Origin: Baaleninema simplex PCC 7105
GTDB lineage: Bacteria; Cyanobacteriota; Cyanobacteriia; Cyanobacteriales; Geitlerinemataceae
Assembly: GCF_000332355.1 (NCBI RefSeq)
Contig: NZ_KB235958.1
Coordinates: 160,245 to 203,510 of the forward strand
Direction: 5' to 3'
Length of the DNA: 43,266 bases
Shown: positions 27,499-35,247 of the stretch, in pieces
Layout of the letters: every line of letters starts with the position of its first letter
Numbering within the stretch: position 1 is the first letter of the stretch
Made by a program: the position numbers and the translations under genes
The notes under the pieces: model-generated
The model's database searches: none
The model's input: only the letters and a program-made list of their open reading frames with translations
Told to the model about the DNA's origin: nothing

Positions 27499-27912
27499 TC
27501 AAAAGTTGAGGTAAATCATGAAGTATGAATTATCTGGAAGCTGAGTTATGGATTTAAATTCTAGTTTTTCAAAGAACTCTGGAATGCGTGTTGTAATTTG
27601 AATGACTCCTCGGTTTTCACCGATCAAGCGCCGAACCAGATTCGATCCTATCTGTAAACCTCTGAAATCAGGATGTACCGCCAAACTCTCTAGGGTTCCT
27701 CCTTTACTGTTGGGGGCTAGATAGGTAAAGCCTACAATTTTTTCATTTTCTTCGACAGCAATATAGACTGGAAAACCAATTCGATACTGTTCTATTAACC
27801 GATAAAAAACGTCCCTTGGTGGTTTAGGATAGCAAGTATCTAACAAGTCTCGCAATGCAGGTAAGACACCGGTTAAATCGTTGCGACGAGAAATTTTAAT
27901 ATTGCTTTTCAT
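27499..27912 (-). CDS. GNAT-family N-acetyltransferase
   Basis: 137 residues, a single GNAT domain. The acetyl-CoA motif A is LESLAVHPDFRGLQIGSNLVRRL, with Arg-x-x-x-Ile-Gly in the phosphate loop. VYIAVEENEKIVGFTYLAP precedes it as strand 4. Its position just after the PseG fusion recalls a PseH role, but the fusion already has its own GNAT domain, so a separate substrate is likely. The start is the ATG at 27910-27912, with only about a dozen bases to the upstream stop, indicating one transcript. Substrate unknown. Confidence 0.85.
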   Translation of the reverse strand: MKSNIKISRRNDLTGVLPALRDLLDTCYPKPPRDVFYRLIEQYRIGFPVYIAVEENEKIVGFTYLAPNSKGGTLESLAVHPDFRGLQIGSNLVRRLIGENRGVIQITTRIPEFFEKLEFKSITQLPDNSYFMIYLNF

Positions 27913-27925
27913 TCAAAGATATATT

Positions 27926-30118
27926 TTATTTATTGTTTTCGAGTAATTTGACTTTTAACGAATATTGCCGATCGTACAACTCAAAGAATGCTGGATATTT
28001 TTCATTATCTACTACGCGAAGTAGATCGAATTGCTCTGCCAGAGAACGGTTGACATCTAATTTGCTATCTTTGGGTCTCCGTCGAGGATAAAATGACTCC
28101 TTTCCAACTTGCGGTTTGGCGGACTGTAACACCGCTGGATAGCGGTTTACAAACTCTCGGCACAGACGTAAGGTTGCTTCTGCTTGAGTTTGCCTTAGCT
28201 CGTCGATGAGTTCGTGTCCCTCAAACTCTAGCCATTCTTGCAGATAAATGTCTCCGCTGTCTACCCGGTCAACGGCTTCAAAGAGCGTAACGGGAATTCG
28301 GTTCTTTCCTTCTAGGATTTGCCAGGTTAAGGGCGACCAGCCTTTACCATTGGGTAAATCGCTTTCATGAACGACGAGGTTATTGTGAAACCTTGCTAAA
28401 ACCTCACTAGAAACAATTTGACCGCAACTGAGATAAAAGCATAAATCTCCAGGTCGTAACTCTTCAACTTCATGAGTCCATAAAACTCTGTGTCCATCGT
28501 GAAGCCAGCCTAAGACGAGATCGCAAAGGTAATCGTTCAGCCAGCTCTGGTTGTCGGAGAGAATGCTAAGCGAAAGACGCTCATTGCTTGAGACGCTTGG
28601 GGGGGGGGGAGATTGTTCCTCAAACCCCAATCGTAAAAAGACTGCCCGCGATGCTGTATTTTGCGATTTCACGTCAGCCCGAAGATAGGTTGCTTGGGTG
28701 TTTCGTAGCAATTGCATTCCTAATCGAACGAGTTGAGTTGCCCAGCCACGACCCCTGACCAAGGTATCGAGGGAATAATCGACGATTGCCTCTTCGCCTT
28801 TGAGATCGAACCGAATCTGACCAACTGGAAGACCGTCGGCGTCTAAGACTCCCATATAACAGTTCGGGTCGGCAAGTTTCTTTTGAAACCAAGCTTGATG
28901 GGTTGCCCAGGAAATCGGATCGGTTTGAAGCGACTGGCGGCGGACTTCAGGCTCGTTGACCCAATCGTAATATAGTGGAGCATCTTCAGACCGAGCCAGT
29001 CTCAATTTGAGTTGACTGGGTGAGGTGGGTTTCAAGGCTTCCGCCACTCGCATTGCTCCCAATCCATCCACTTGAAGCCTCGCTTTAGCAGACATCTCCA
29101 TGAGATGGGAGGGATTTTGAATGAGCGAATCGATCGAACTTCGTAACTGCTCCACATCCACGGTTTCAGCCGTTCCCAAATACGCGATCGATCCCTGACG
29201 CTGGAGAGCCTGACAGGCCGAAACCTGATTCTCAGCAATACTAACCACTAGAGTTGGCAGTCCCAGACACAACCGTTCCCAAGTCGTCGTTCCCCCTGCC
29301 CCCACCGCCAAATCTGCCTGAGCCATCAAATCGGCGAGATGAGGGCGAGAATGATATAACACGGTATGGGGTCGTTGCGCCACTTGCTTCTCGATTTCGG
29401 AGCGATGGGGATTGGTCGCGCCAACCACCACATCCACAGTCAACGACTCGAACTGAGGAGCAGACAGGGCTTCTAAGGTTTTCCCGGTCATGTTCTGGGA
29501 ATCGGTTCCCCCGAAGAACACCAACACCCGCCGCACCTCCCCTGTCCGAGGGGACTGCGTTTGGCGGTACACAGCATATTCAGGTCGCAACAGGCTGTAA
29601 CGAGACCCAACGAGCAAGCGGCAACGTTCTGGAACGAGTTCTCGATAGCGGATTTCGCCGTTAACACTCTCGTTTTGATCGAGTAAGAGGTCGCAGTCGT
29701 GGGGACGGTTGGCTAAGTCGTCCAGAACCATAATTTGACGAACATGGGGACGCAAGTGCCGTTCCCATTGGCTGTCAATACCATAGTGATCGACAATCAG
29801 CCAATCTGGTTTTTGACCGGCTAATGCCTCGATGGTCTCTGCGGCATCGATATCCTGAGACACCCCAAGCCACGCAGCATAATTTTCTTCGAGGTCGATC
29901 GACTCGTTACTCTTACCCGTGGCAGGAGGAGAGGGCAGAACAGTCACCGGAAATGCAGCTTGACTGAGGAGATGAATGAGATTCCCTGGGAGGTTGCGAC
30001 AAATAAATTGAACCTCAACGTCTCGGCGACGCAACTCTTCCGCCAGTGTCCGACACCGAATCAGATGCCCCGTTCCGATTTGCTGAGATGAATCGACTCG
30101 AAAAACGACCTTCATCAT
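27926..30118 (-). CDS. pseG: PseG-GNAT (PseH-like)-formyltransferase fusion
   Basis: 730 residues from the ATG at 30116-30118 (a second ATG follows at 30115; TTG and GTG codons precede). Residues 1 to about 360 are PseG, the UDP-sugar hydrolase: VVFRVDSSQQIGTGHLIRC, VFFGGTDSQNMTGKTL, AVGAGGTTTWERLCLGLP. Residues about 370-500 are a GNAT (LRLARSEDAPLYYDWVNEP, VRGRGWATQLVRLGM), matching PseH N-4 acetyltransferases. Residues about 515-728 are a formyltransferase-fold domain with VVHESDLPNGKGWSPLTWQI and VDRVDSGDIY. Its His and Asp fit the family, while the usual Asn two residues before the His is Val. The GNAT and formyl domains are joined by SPPPPS, encoded by an 11-C run. Both could modify the same 4-amino group, giving N-acetyl or N-formyl pseudaminic acid. 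Confidence 0.88.
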   Translation of the reverse strand: MMKVVFRVDSSQQIGTGHLIRCRTLAEELRRRDVEVQFICRNLPGNLIHLLSQAAFPVTVLPSPPATGKSNESIDLEENYAAWLGVSQDIDAAETIEALAGQKPDWLIVDHYGIDSQWERHLRPHVRQIMVLDDLANRPHDCDLLLDQNESVNGEIRYRELVPERCRLLVGSRYSLLRPEYAVYRQTQSPRTGEVRRVLVFFGGTDSQNMTGKTLEALSAPQFESLTVDVVVGATNPHRSEIEKQVAQRPHTVLYHSRPHLADLMAQADLAVGAGGTTTWERLCLGLPTLVVSIAENQVSACQALQRQGSIAYLGTAETVDVEQLRSSIDSLIQNPSHLMEMSAKARLQVDGLGAMRVAEALKPTSPSQLKLRLARSEDAPLYYDWVNEPEVRRQSLQTDPISWATHQAWFQKKLADPNCYMGVLDADGLPVGQIRFDLKGEEAIVDYSLDTLVRGRGWATQLVRLGMQLLRNTQATYLRADVKSQNTASRAVFLRLGFEEQSPPPPSVSSNERLSLSILSDNQSWLNDYLCDLVLGWLHDGHRVLWTHEVEELRPGDLCFYLSCGQIVSSEVLARFHNNLVVHESDLPNGKGWSPLTWQILEGKNRIPVTLFEAVDRVDSGDIYLQEWLEFEGHELIDELRQTQAEATLRLCREFVNRYPAVLQSAKPQVGKESFYPRRRPKDSKLDVNRSLAEQFDLLRVVDNEKYPAFFELYDRQYSLKVKLLENNK
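28599..28609 (-). repeat. Homopolymer C11 (coding strand) in pseG fusion linker
   Basis: Eleven G on the plus strand, read as CCC CCC CCC CC in the coding strand, encode part of SPPPPS. Loss of one C would put translation into a frame ending at TGA after about 23 codons. Gain of one C would reach TGA within about ten codons. Either way PseG and the GNAT remain and the formyltransferase is lost. Confidence 0.97.
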
Positions 30119-30126
30119 CACCAAAA

Positions 30127-30810
30127 CTACAAATCCTCGGGATTTACGCCTAATTGCCGTAATCGCTCTGCCATTTTTTGCGATTTTTCCCGTTCCACCT
30201 GTCTGGATTTCTCAATTTCCATTAAGCTCTCCAGCCGCTCTCCCTTCTCAGGAGAATAAAAACGAAAACTGCCATCCTGCAAACGTCGTAGCTCTAAACC
30301 CAATACTTCTGAAAATAGGATTAAGCTAGGTTCGTTAGCCCGAGGAAGAATCGGAAAATAATTACCATCTACCAAACGAAATCCTTGAAGTGAAGGGCTT
30401 AAATAATCTGAGGTGGGGTCATACTGAAAATACTCTTGAACGCCCAAGTAGGCATAGAGTCCTTTCTTAATACCTTGGTCTTCACTGCGGGTACTTTTTG
30501 AAGTAATTTCTAAAATAAAACTCGGCAGTTTATTATTTTCTTCCCAGACCTTATAAGATAACCGTTGCTTGTCCTCAACTCCAAACACCACAAACACATC
30601 AGGAGCAACAACGGCTCTAGGATTACCCCGTTCGTAGTAAACAAATAAGTTTCCTGAAACATAGACATCTGAACGATGCTGGAAATGCAGCTTCAGGGCT
30701 TCCGTCCCATAAATCAAATAATCCCGAGCTGCGTCACTTTCCGCCATAGGTAATCCATCGCAATCAGGATACTCAATTTCATTCTGAATCTTGTTCAGGG
30801 ACGTAGGCAT
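30127..30810 (-). CDS. Uma2-family (DUF820) endonuclease-like protein
   Basis: 227 residues. The Uma2 core of the PD-(D/E)XK superfamily: VVAPDVFVVFG (Asp), then FILEITSKSTRSEDQGIKKGLYAYLGVQEYFQYDP (Glu and Lys region). The C-terminus adds a short charged coiled-coil tail (EIEKSRQVEREKSQKMAERLRQLG). It ends eight bases before the start of the PseG fusion, so the two are likely co-transcribed. No biological role has been established for Uma2 proteins as far as I know. Nuclease activity is a fold-based inference. Confidence 0.85.
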   Translation of the reverse strand: MPTSLNKIQNEIEYPDCDGLPMAESDAARDYLIYGTEALKLHFQHRSDVYVSGNLFVYYERGNPRAVVAPDVFVVFGVEDKQRLSYKVWEENNKLPSFILEITSKSTRSEDQGIKKGLYAYLGVQEYFQYDPTSDYLSPSLQGFRLVDGNYFPILPRANEPSLILFSEVLGLELRRLQDGSFRFYSPEKGERLESLMEIEKSRQVEREKSQKMAERLRQLGVNPEDL

Positions 30811-30857
30811 CGATCGTTATCCTATAGCGTCGTATTAGATACACCGTACCACAAGTC

Positions 30858-31532
30858 TCAATCAATCCGTCTGCCTAAGATAAACCCTTCAGCTGCCCTC
30901 TTTCCCACCGTTGCCCCTCGCCAACGCGCTAACGCCTCGACCGCCTCACGGGAACGGGGATGGGGAAAGTCTCGGAGTTCTTCAGTATAGGCATCTAATG
31001 CTTTTAATTTACAGTCTAAAGTGCTGGAAATATCCACAAACCAGTTGGGAGTAAATGCGGGAGCAGAACCGGGAGGTTGCCACTCCGTACTCGACGGGAC
31101 TTCAAAAAACAATAGGGTTCGCACTGGATGTCCTTGTTGAGGACGACAAGCCGTCACCACGGCTTGATGGACTCGTTGGTGGTCGATATTGACATCGCCG
31201 ACGTGGTGCGTCAAAACGGTATCGGGTTGATGTTGGGCGATCGCCCCTTCAACCACTTTCACAATATCGAGTAAATCCACGGTGTCGAGTCGGTTGTCCG
31301 GAAACTCCCCAAAGCTAACCGACTGGATACCCAAACAATCAGCCGCTTTTCGAGCGGCACTTTGACGTTGTTGCAATGCCTCGGAGTCCATCCCATCACG
31401 AGCGGCAATACCATCGGCAAGGAAGATAACACGAGCTTGCACGCCTCGGGCTGTGTAGCGAGCGATGGTTCCACCGCAACCGAGAACTTCATCGTCAGGA
31501 TGAGCGGCAATAATCAGGATGGACTGACTCAT
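30858..31532 (-). CDS. PIG-L/LmbE-family N-acetyl sugar deacetylase
   Basis: 224 residues. The zinc site is complete: AAHPDDEVLGCGG near residues 9-21 (His and Asp ligands) and TVLTHHVGDVNIDHQRVHQAV, giving the third His ligand. The family removes acetyl groups from GlcNAc-type sugars, as in GPI, mycothiol or teicoplanin pathways. In pseudaminic, legionaminic and related clusters PIG-L proteins are common and may deacetylate a nucleotide sugar before another acyl group is attached, which would fit the formyltransferase in the next genes. That link is inference. The start is the ATG at 31530-31532. Confidence 0.9.
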   Translation of the reverse strand: MSQSILIIAAHPDDEVLGCGGTIARYTARGVQARVIFLADGIAARDGMDSEALQQRQSAARKAADCLGIQSVSFGEFPDNRLDTVDLLDIVKVVEGAIAQHQPDTVLTHHVGDVNIDHQRVHQAVVTACRPQQGHPVRTLLFFEVPSSTEWQPPGSAPAFTPNWFVDISSTLDCKLKALDAYTEELRDFPHPRSREAVEALARWRGATVGKRAAEGFILGRRID

Positions 31533-31562
31533 CGTTAAGTCGAAAGCAGAGGACGATCGAAA

Positions 31563-32153
31563 CTAGACACGATGATAGAGATCGGCGATCGCGATTTCAA
31601 CAGGAATAGAAGCCAAAGGAATTTTAGCATTGAGATCCTCGTGAATCGTCAAGAGCCAGTGGCGATCGTCTTGTTTCACGTGCTGTTCGATTTGAACGCC
31701 ATCTTGTTCGATGAGTAGATATTCTAGAAAGCTTGGAAGACTCCGATAGGTAACAAATTTTTGGCTGCGGTCATAGTTGCGAGTCGAGTCGGAGAGAACT
31801 TCGATAATGAGTCTCGGGTTGGTAATAGCGGTGGTGTCGTTGTCAGCTGTAATAATCGGTTCTCGAACCACAACCACATCTGGGTAGGTAAAAGTACGAT
31901 TTTCTGGAATCCATAGCCGTTGGTCGCTATCAAAGACCTGATAAGGTGTGTCTTTGAGGGCAACCCCAAGGGCAATAATTAAATTGACTTTTATTCTATT
32001 GTGTCTTGGGGATATTCTATTGTGTCTTGGGGAACCCCCAGCCATTGGAAGAACTGCTCCATTAATATATTCATGGCGTTCGTTGGCGCGAGTTTCTAGA
32101 TCGAGGTATTCCTCGACTGAATAAATATGTTTTGTGGGTACTTGTATGCTCAC
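31563..32153 (-). CDS. Uma2-family endonuclease-like protein with internal 7-residue duplication
   Basis: 196 residues starting at GTG 32151-32153, preceded by GAGGATGTT. Core motifs: FTYPDVVVVREP with Asp, and LIIEVLSDSTRNYDRSQKFVTYRSLPSFLEYLLI with Glu and Lys. Just after MAGGS the heptapeptide SPRHNRI is present twice in a row, caused by a perfect 21-bp duplication. Normal Uma2 proteins have this N-x-I helix once, near the active site, so folding or activity may be altered. Confidence 0.85.
   Translation of the reverse strand: MSIQVPTKHIYSVEEYLDLETRANERHEYINGAVLPMAGGSPRHNRISPRHNRIKVNLIIALGVALKDTPYQVFDSDQRLWIPENRTFTYPDVVVVREPIITADNDTTAITNPRLIIEVLSDSTRNYDRSQKFVTYRSLPSFLEYLLIEQDGVQIEQHVKQDDRHWLLTIHEDLNAKIPLASIPVEIAIADLYHRV
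31992..32033. repeat. Perfect 21-bp in-frame tandem duplication in a Uma2 gene
   Basis: TATTCTATTGTGTCTTGGGG+A at 31992-32012 is repeated without change at 32013-32033. Absence of any mismatch points to a very recent event. Confidence 0.97.
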
Positions 32154-32214
32154 AACATCCTCTTCCTTGATGCGCTAAGTAGCCCCAGAGAAAAAAAGGA
32201 ATGTGTGTAAAGGA

Positions 32215-32790
32215 TTATTTCAGACCTCGAAGGTTGACATACTTAACAGAATGTCCGTGGCGCTCTCCTCGGGCTTCGAGTCCCTCGGTCACGTGAAAAG
32301 CCAATTCGGACTCGGATTCAAACATCTGTCCGACTAATTCATCACGTTTAAGATGCTCCCACTCCAATTCAATGGGATTCATTTCGGAACAGTAGGGTGG
32401 CAAGAAGAATAAGTACAGTCCTTGAGCTTCCCATTGAGAGAACTTCTGCTGAACTACCTTACTCGTGTGAATCGAACCATTATCGAGTACGATGACGCGG
32501 ATTCGACCCGTAAGTTCGTAAATTTTCTGGGCTTCATGGGCTTGCTCGTCCATCAGCTTGATGAAGTCTTCACTTTTCCAACTGCCCAAGGCCAAACTAC
32601 AGACAAAAGTCACTAAGGGTTGCCATAGCCCTAACAGACTCACTCGTTTCCCTCGTTTCTTCGTCTGTTCTTGCCGTTTCTGTTCTCCCTTGAAGTAATA
32701 GCTGTAGCTGGCGGCACTCCACAAACAGCATCCCGATTCGTCCGTGTAGAGTAAGTCAATCTCTCCAGCCGCGGCAGCGAGTTCGAGCAT
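32215..32790 (-). CDS. IS630 transposase, catalytic part (ORF B)
   Basis: 191 residues as an independent frame, though the same frame is open upstream of its ATG through IWKRTRISHQQRQDPQKRL to the overlap with ORF A near 32875. DDE residues: LLYTDESG, VIVLDNGSIHTS and LPPYCSEMNPIELEWEHLKR, the IS630/Tc1-like triad ending in Glu. It lies in the -1 frame relative to ORF A. Confidence 0.88.
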   Translation of the reverse strand: MLELAAAAGEIDLLYTDESGCCLWSAASYSYYFKGEQKRQEQTKKRGKRVSLLGLWQPLVTFVCSLALGSWKSEDFIKLMDEQAHEAQKIYELTGRIRVIVLDNGSIHTSKVVQQKFSQWEAQGLYLFFLPPYCSEMNPIELEWEHLKRDELVGQMFESESELAFHVTEGLEARGERHGHSVKYVNLRGLK

Positions 32791-32846
32791 TTCCAGGTCG
32801 TTTTGCTTAGCTAGGCGCTTTTGGGGGTCTTGTCGTTGTTGATGGC

Positions 32847-33305
32847 TTATTCGGGTCCGCTTCCAAATGACCCCCTTTTTTTGAGGATCTGACGCAGATA
32901 CTCAGGACTCAGGTTCACTTGTCGTTCGCGGCGCAGTTTTTCCGCCAGTTGCTCGCTGTTATAGGTTCTTGGGTCATTTCTGAGGCAGTTTTCTAGATAT
33001 TCGATGTCTTCTTCATTCCAAGTTTTTTTCCGTCCCCGTCCTTGGGCTTCCCACAGTCCCCCTAATCCCTTATCTATCCAAGTCTTGAGAGTTTTCCTCA
33101 CCGTCTTGACCGTTTGGTGCAGGTGCTCGGCTATCTGTTCGACATACCACCCTTGGTGGCTCAGACGAACGGCTTCGGCTCGGTCTTTGACTCGCTGACT
33201 CACCGTCGTTGCCTTCCTCATCTCCCAGAGCGTTCTTTCTTCTTCACGGTTGAGAAACACTCTCAGTCTGGCTCCCATACCTCTGACTCCTTTCTGGGGA
33301 AACAC
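32847..33305 (-). CDS. IS630 transposase, helix-turn-helix part (ORF A)
   Basis: 152 residues. Two helix-turn-helix units: VRLSHQGWYVEQIAEHLHQTVKTVRKTLKTW, and a second winged helix in LENCLRNDPRTYNSEQLAEKL. After QILKKRG the frame runs into a stop, while the -1 frame continues with the catalytic part. The junction has seven A followed by five G on the coding strand (about 32872-32883), a plausible slippery site. Together the two frames would give a normal IS630 transposase of about 360 residues. Confidence 0.85.
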   Translation of the reverse strand: MFPQKGVRGMGARLRVFLNREEERTLWEMRKATTVSQRVKDRAEAVRLSHQGWYVEQIAEHLHQTVKTVRKTLKTWIDKGLGGLWEAQGRGRKKTWNEEDIEYLENCLRNDPRTYNSEQLAEKLRRERQVNLSPEYLRQILKKRGSFGSGPE

Positions 33306-33398
33306 TTTATAATCTGTAATATACCTCCTTTTTTTTTGTATGACCTGCTTAATACGTACTACTATTAATTTTAAGAGCGATCGAGAACTAGCTGCTAT

Positions 33399-34151
33399 TT
33401 ATTTCGAGCGACCCAATAAGTCTTTTTCTAAAATCAACGATCTCTCCAATAAAAACTCACAGAAGACAAGATCGTGTTCTGTATCAATATCTATTCCACG
33501 AATCCAGGGCATCTGGTATGCAGCAAGTGGATAGCTGTAGTAACACTTTTCCTTTCTAAAGCGATCGACATCAACAATTGTCACGGCTCCGTTACACCTT
33601 ACCAACTCCGGAACTTCTTGTTTTTTAGCCTTTGCTCCTAGTCGATCTATCCATTCTGGATGTAGCGGACTGAGAAATCCTTGCTTATCCAATTTGAGCG
33701 CACTTAAAGGAGAAGGTTCGAGCTTTGTAACACTCATTAGAAAGTTGGCATCACTTTCTAAATAACGATCGAGAGAAGCATGAATATCAAAAACAGATCT
33801 AAATGGAGAAGATGGAAGGAGTATAACTAATGTGTGAAAGTGTTGTCCTTGAGCTTCTAGCTCATCTAAAGCGTGCAAACATACATCGACTACTCCAGCC
33901 GGATCGACAGCCAACTTATGAGGTCGTACAAATGGAACCTCTGCACCTAAATTTTGTGCTTCTTCCGCAATTTCTCGATCCTCTGTGCTAACCACAACTC
34001 GATCAAAAACATCCGCTGCCAAGGCGACTCTAACTGTCCAATCTAATAAAGAGCGTCCTCCTAGTAACCTTAAATTCTTTCTAGGTATGCGCTGAGAAGC
34101 TGCTTTAGCAGGAACGAGTGCTAATGTTTTTCCTAGCTGTCGGTGACTCAT
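33399..34151 (-). CDS. CMP-nonulosonate cytidylyltransferase (NeuA/PseF-like)
   Basis: 250 residues from the ATG at 34149-34151. It activates a nonulosonic acid with CTP to give the CMP-sugar used by transferases. LALVPAKAASQRIPRKNLRLLGG is the nucleotide-binding start, followed by VVVSTEDREIAEEA, FHTLVILLPSSPFRS, LVRCNGAVTIVDVDRF and GIDIDTEHDLVFCEFLL. Its N-terminus (VPAKAASQR) differs from the classic PseF form (IPERGGSKR), of which a remnant survives at 36081-36123. So it may serve the second synthase's product, pseudaminic acid, or both. Its ATG overlaps the upstream TGA (ATGA), indicating translational coupling to the NeuB-like gene. Confidence 0.88.
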   Translation of the reverse strand: MSHRQLGKTLALVPAKAASQRIPRKNLRLLGGRSLLDWTVRVALAADVFDRVVVSTEDREIAEEAQNLGAEVPFVRPHKLAVDPAGVVDVCLHALDELEAQGQHFHTLVILLPSSPFRSVFDIHASLDRYLESDANFLMSVTKLEPSPLSALKLDKQGFLSPLHPEWIDRLGAKAKKQEVPELVRCNGAVTIVDVDRFRKEKCYYSYPLAAYQMPWIRGIDIDTEHDLVFCEFLLERSLILEKDLLGRSK

Positions 34152-35212
34152 TCTACATCTGACCATTCAACTTGTTTACCTTCAGGACATTCACGACGAA
34201 TACGCCGTCCGATCAGTTTCACAGCTTCACTCGGCGAAATACCATATCCAGGTCGGCGGTAATCGAACATCTCCTCAGTTAAAATTTCACCGGGATAAAT
34301 AGAAGTTTTATAAAAACAACTTCTGCGAGTCGCTAATCTTTTTTGCCGTTCTGTGTCTGTCATCAAACGACGAGGACGACCTAGTGCAGTTTCCACATTC
34401 CGGATAGTTTGCACGAACTGCTTCATGTCTTCTGGTTCTAAGGAAAAAATATGCTCGACACTTCGAGTCGTTCGATCAAGTGTAATTGTCTTCTCAACTA
34501 AATTGGCTCCTAACGCAACAGCAGCAATATCCATTTCCCAGCCCGGTGTATGATCGGAATAGGCCACTGGGACTTGAAACATTTGCTTCAAGGTCGGAAT
34601 GATTCGTAAATTTATACTTTCTAAACGTGCAGGATACCCTGAAGGACACTGATGAATAATGAGGTTCTCATTACCTTCATGTAAAATCAGATCGACAGCT
34701 TCTTCCACTTCACCAATTGTCGAGTTTCCTGTATCTAGCTGAATACACATTCCTGTCTGTGCTGCCTTTTGGATGAGAGGATGGTGGTTAACATCCGAAG
34801 AAGCAATTTTAATCGAGTGACAACCCAACTCCTGAAGAAACTCAATATCTTCTGGATAACCGACTGTAGCGAAGAAAGCTAAATTCTCTTCATCGGCAGT
34901 AGCTTTGACTGTCTGCCATTCGTCTCTACTTAAGCTACGCCTGAGCAAAATGTCGTATAAGGGTTCTTGAACTTCTTCGACTTGTCCTGACTCCCTGTCC
35001 AACAAAACTTTGTAGGTAAACAATTGCTGTTTATCAGAAACCAGTCGATCGACATCAAAAATTTGAAACTTCACAGCGTCAGCACCAGCTTGAGATGCTA
35101 GTCTAACGAGCTGCTTTGCATACTCTACTCCTGAGTGGGTTGCACCTGCCTCAAACGTTATAAAACAAGGATACTCATCTCCGATTTTTCGATTCCCAAT
35201 CTGAAAACTCAT
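34148..35212 (-). CDS. Second NeuB-family nonulosonic acid synthase
   Basis: 354 residues. TIM-barrel motifs: FITFEAGATHSGVEYAKQLV, ADAVKFQIFDVDRL, FFATVGYPEDIEFLQE, IQLDTGNSTIGEVEEAV, IHQCPSGYPARLESINLRII and VAYSDHTPGWEMDIAAVALGA. A C-terminal SAF domain follows (RRPGYGISPSEAVKLIGRR). It is clearly diverged from PseI at 25537: EAGATHSG replaces EMSGNHNQ and CPSGYPA replaces CTSTYPA. It therefore likely takes another 6-carbon substrate or is an alternative pseudaminate or sialate synthase. The 3' end overlaps the cytidylyltransferase by four bases. No NeuC- or Leg-type precursor genes are visible in the window. The start is the ATG at 35210-35212. Confidence 0.88.
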   Translation of the reverse strand: MSFQIGNRKIGDEYPCFITFEAGATHSGVEYAKQLVRLASQAGADAVKFQIFDVDRLVSDKQQLFTYKVLLDRESGQVEEVQEPLYDILLRRSLSRDEWQTVKATADEENLAFFATVGYPEDIEFLQELGCHSIKIASSDVNHHPLIQKAAQTGMCIQLDTGNSTIGEVEEAVDLILHEGNENLIIHQCPSGYPARLESINLRIIPTLKQMFQVPVAYSDHTPGWEMDIAAVALGANLVEKTITLDRTTRSVEHIFSLEPEDMKQFVQTIRNVETALGRPRRLMTDTERQKRLATRRSCFYKTSIYPGEILTEEMFDYRRPGYGISPSEAVKLIGRRIRRECPEGKQVEWSDVE

Positions 35213-35247
35213 TTTTTTAACTCCATTTTTTAAATTCTAAGGCAAAC

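Larger units (their letters stand above)
32188..33340 (-). mobile_element. IS630-family insertion sequence
   Basis: Two transposase frames on the minus strand are bounded by candidate imperfect terminal inverted repeats. On the left AAAAAAAGGAATGTGTGTAA starts near 32191. On the right the inverted reading AAAAAAAGGAGGTATATTAC starts near 33335. About 10 bases match exactly, then the similarity continues with mismatches to GATTAT. IS630 elements insert at TA, and TA pairs are present close to both ends, but I could not fix the exact boundary. It splits the Pse region between the CMP-sugar synthetase and a Uma2 gene. Confidence 0.75.

Noticed and set aside
27499-27912. Assignment of the single-domain GNAT as PseH
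   Set aside because: The PseG fusion already carries a GNAT domain that fits PseH better; sequence does not justify a specific name.
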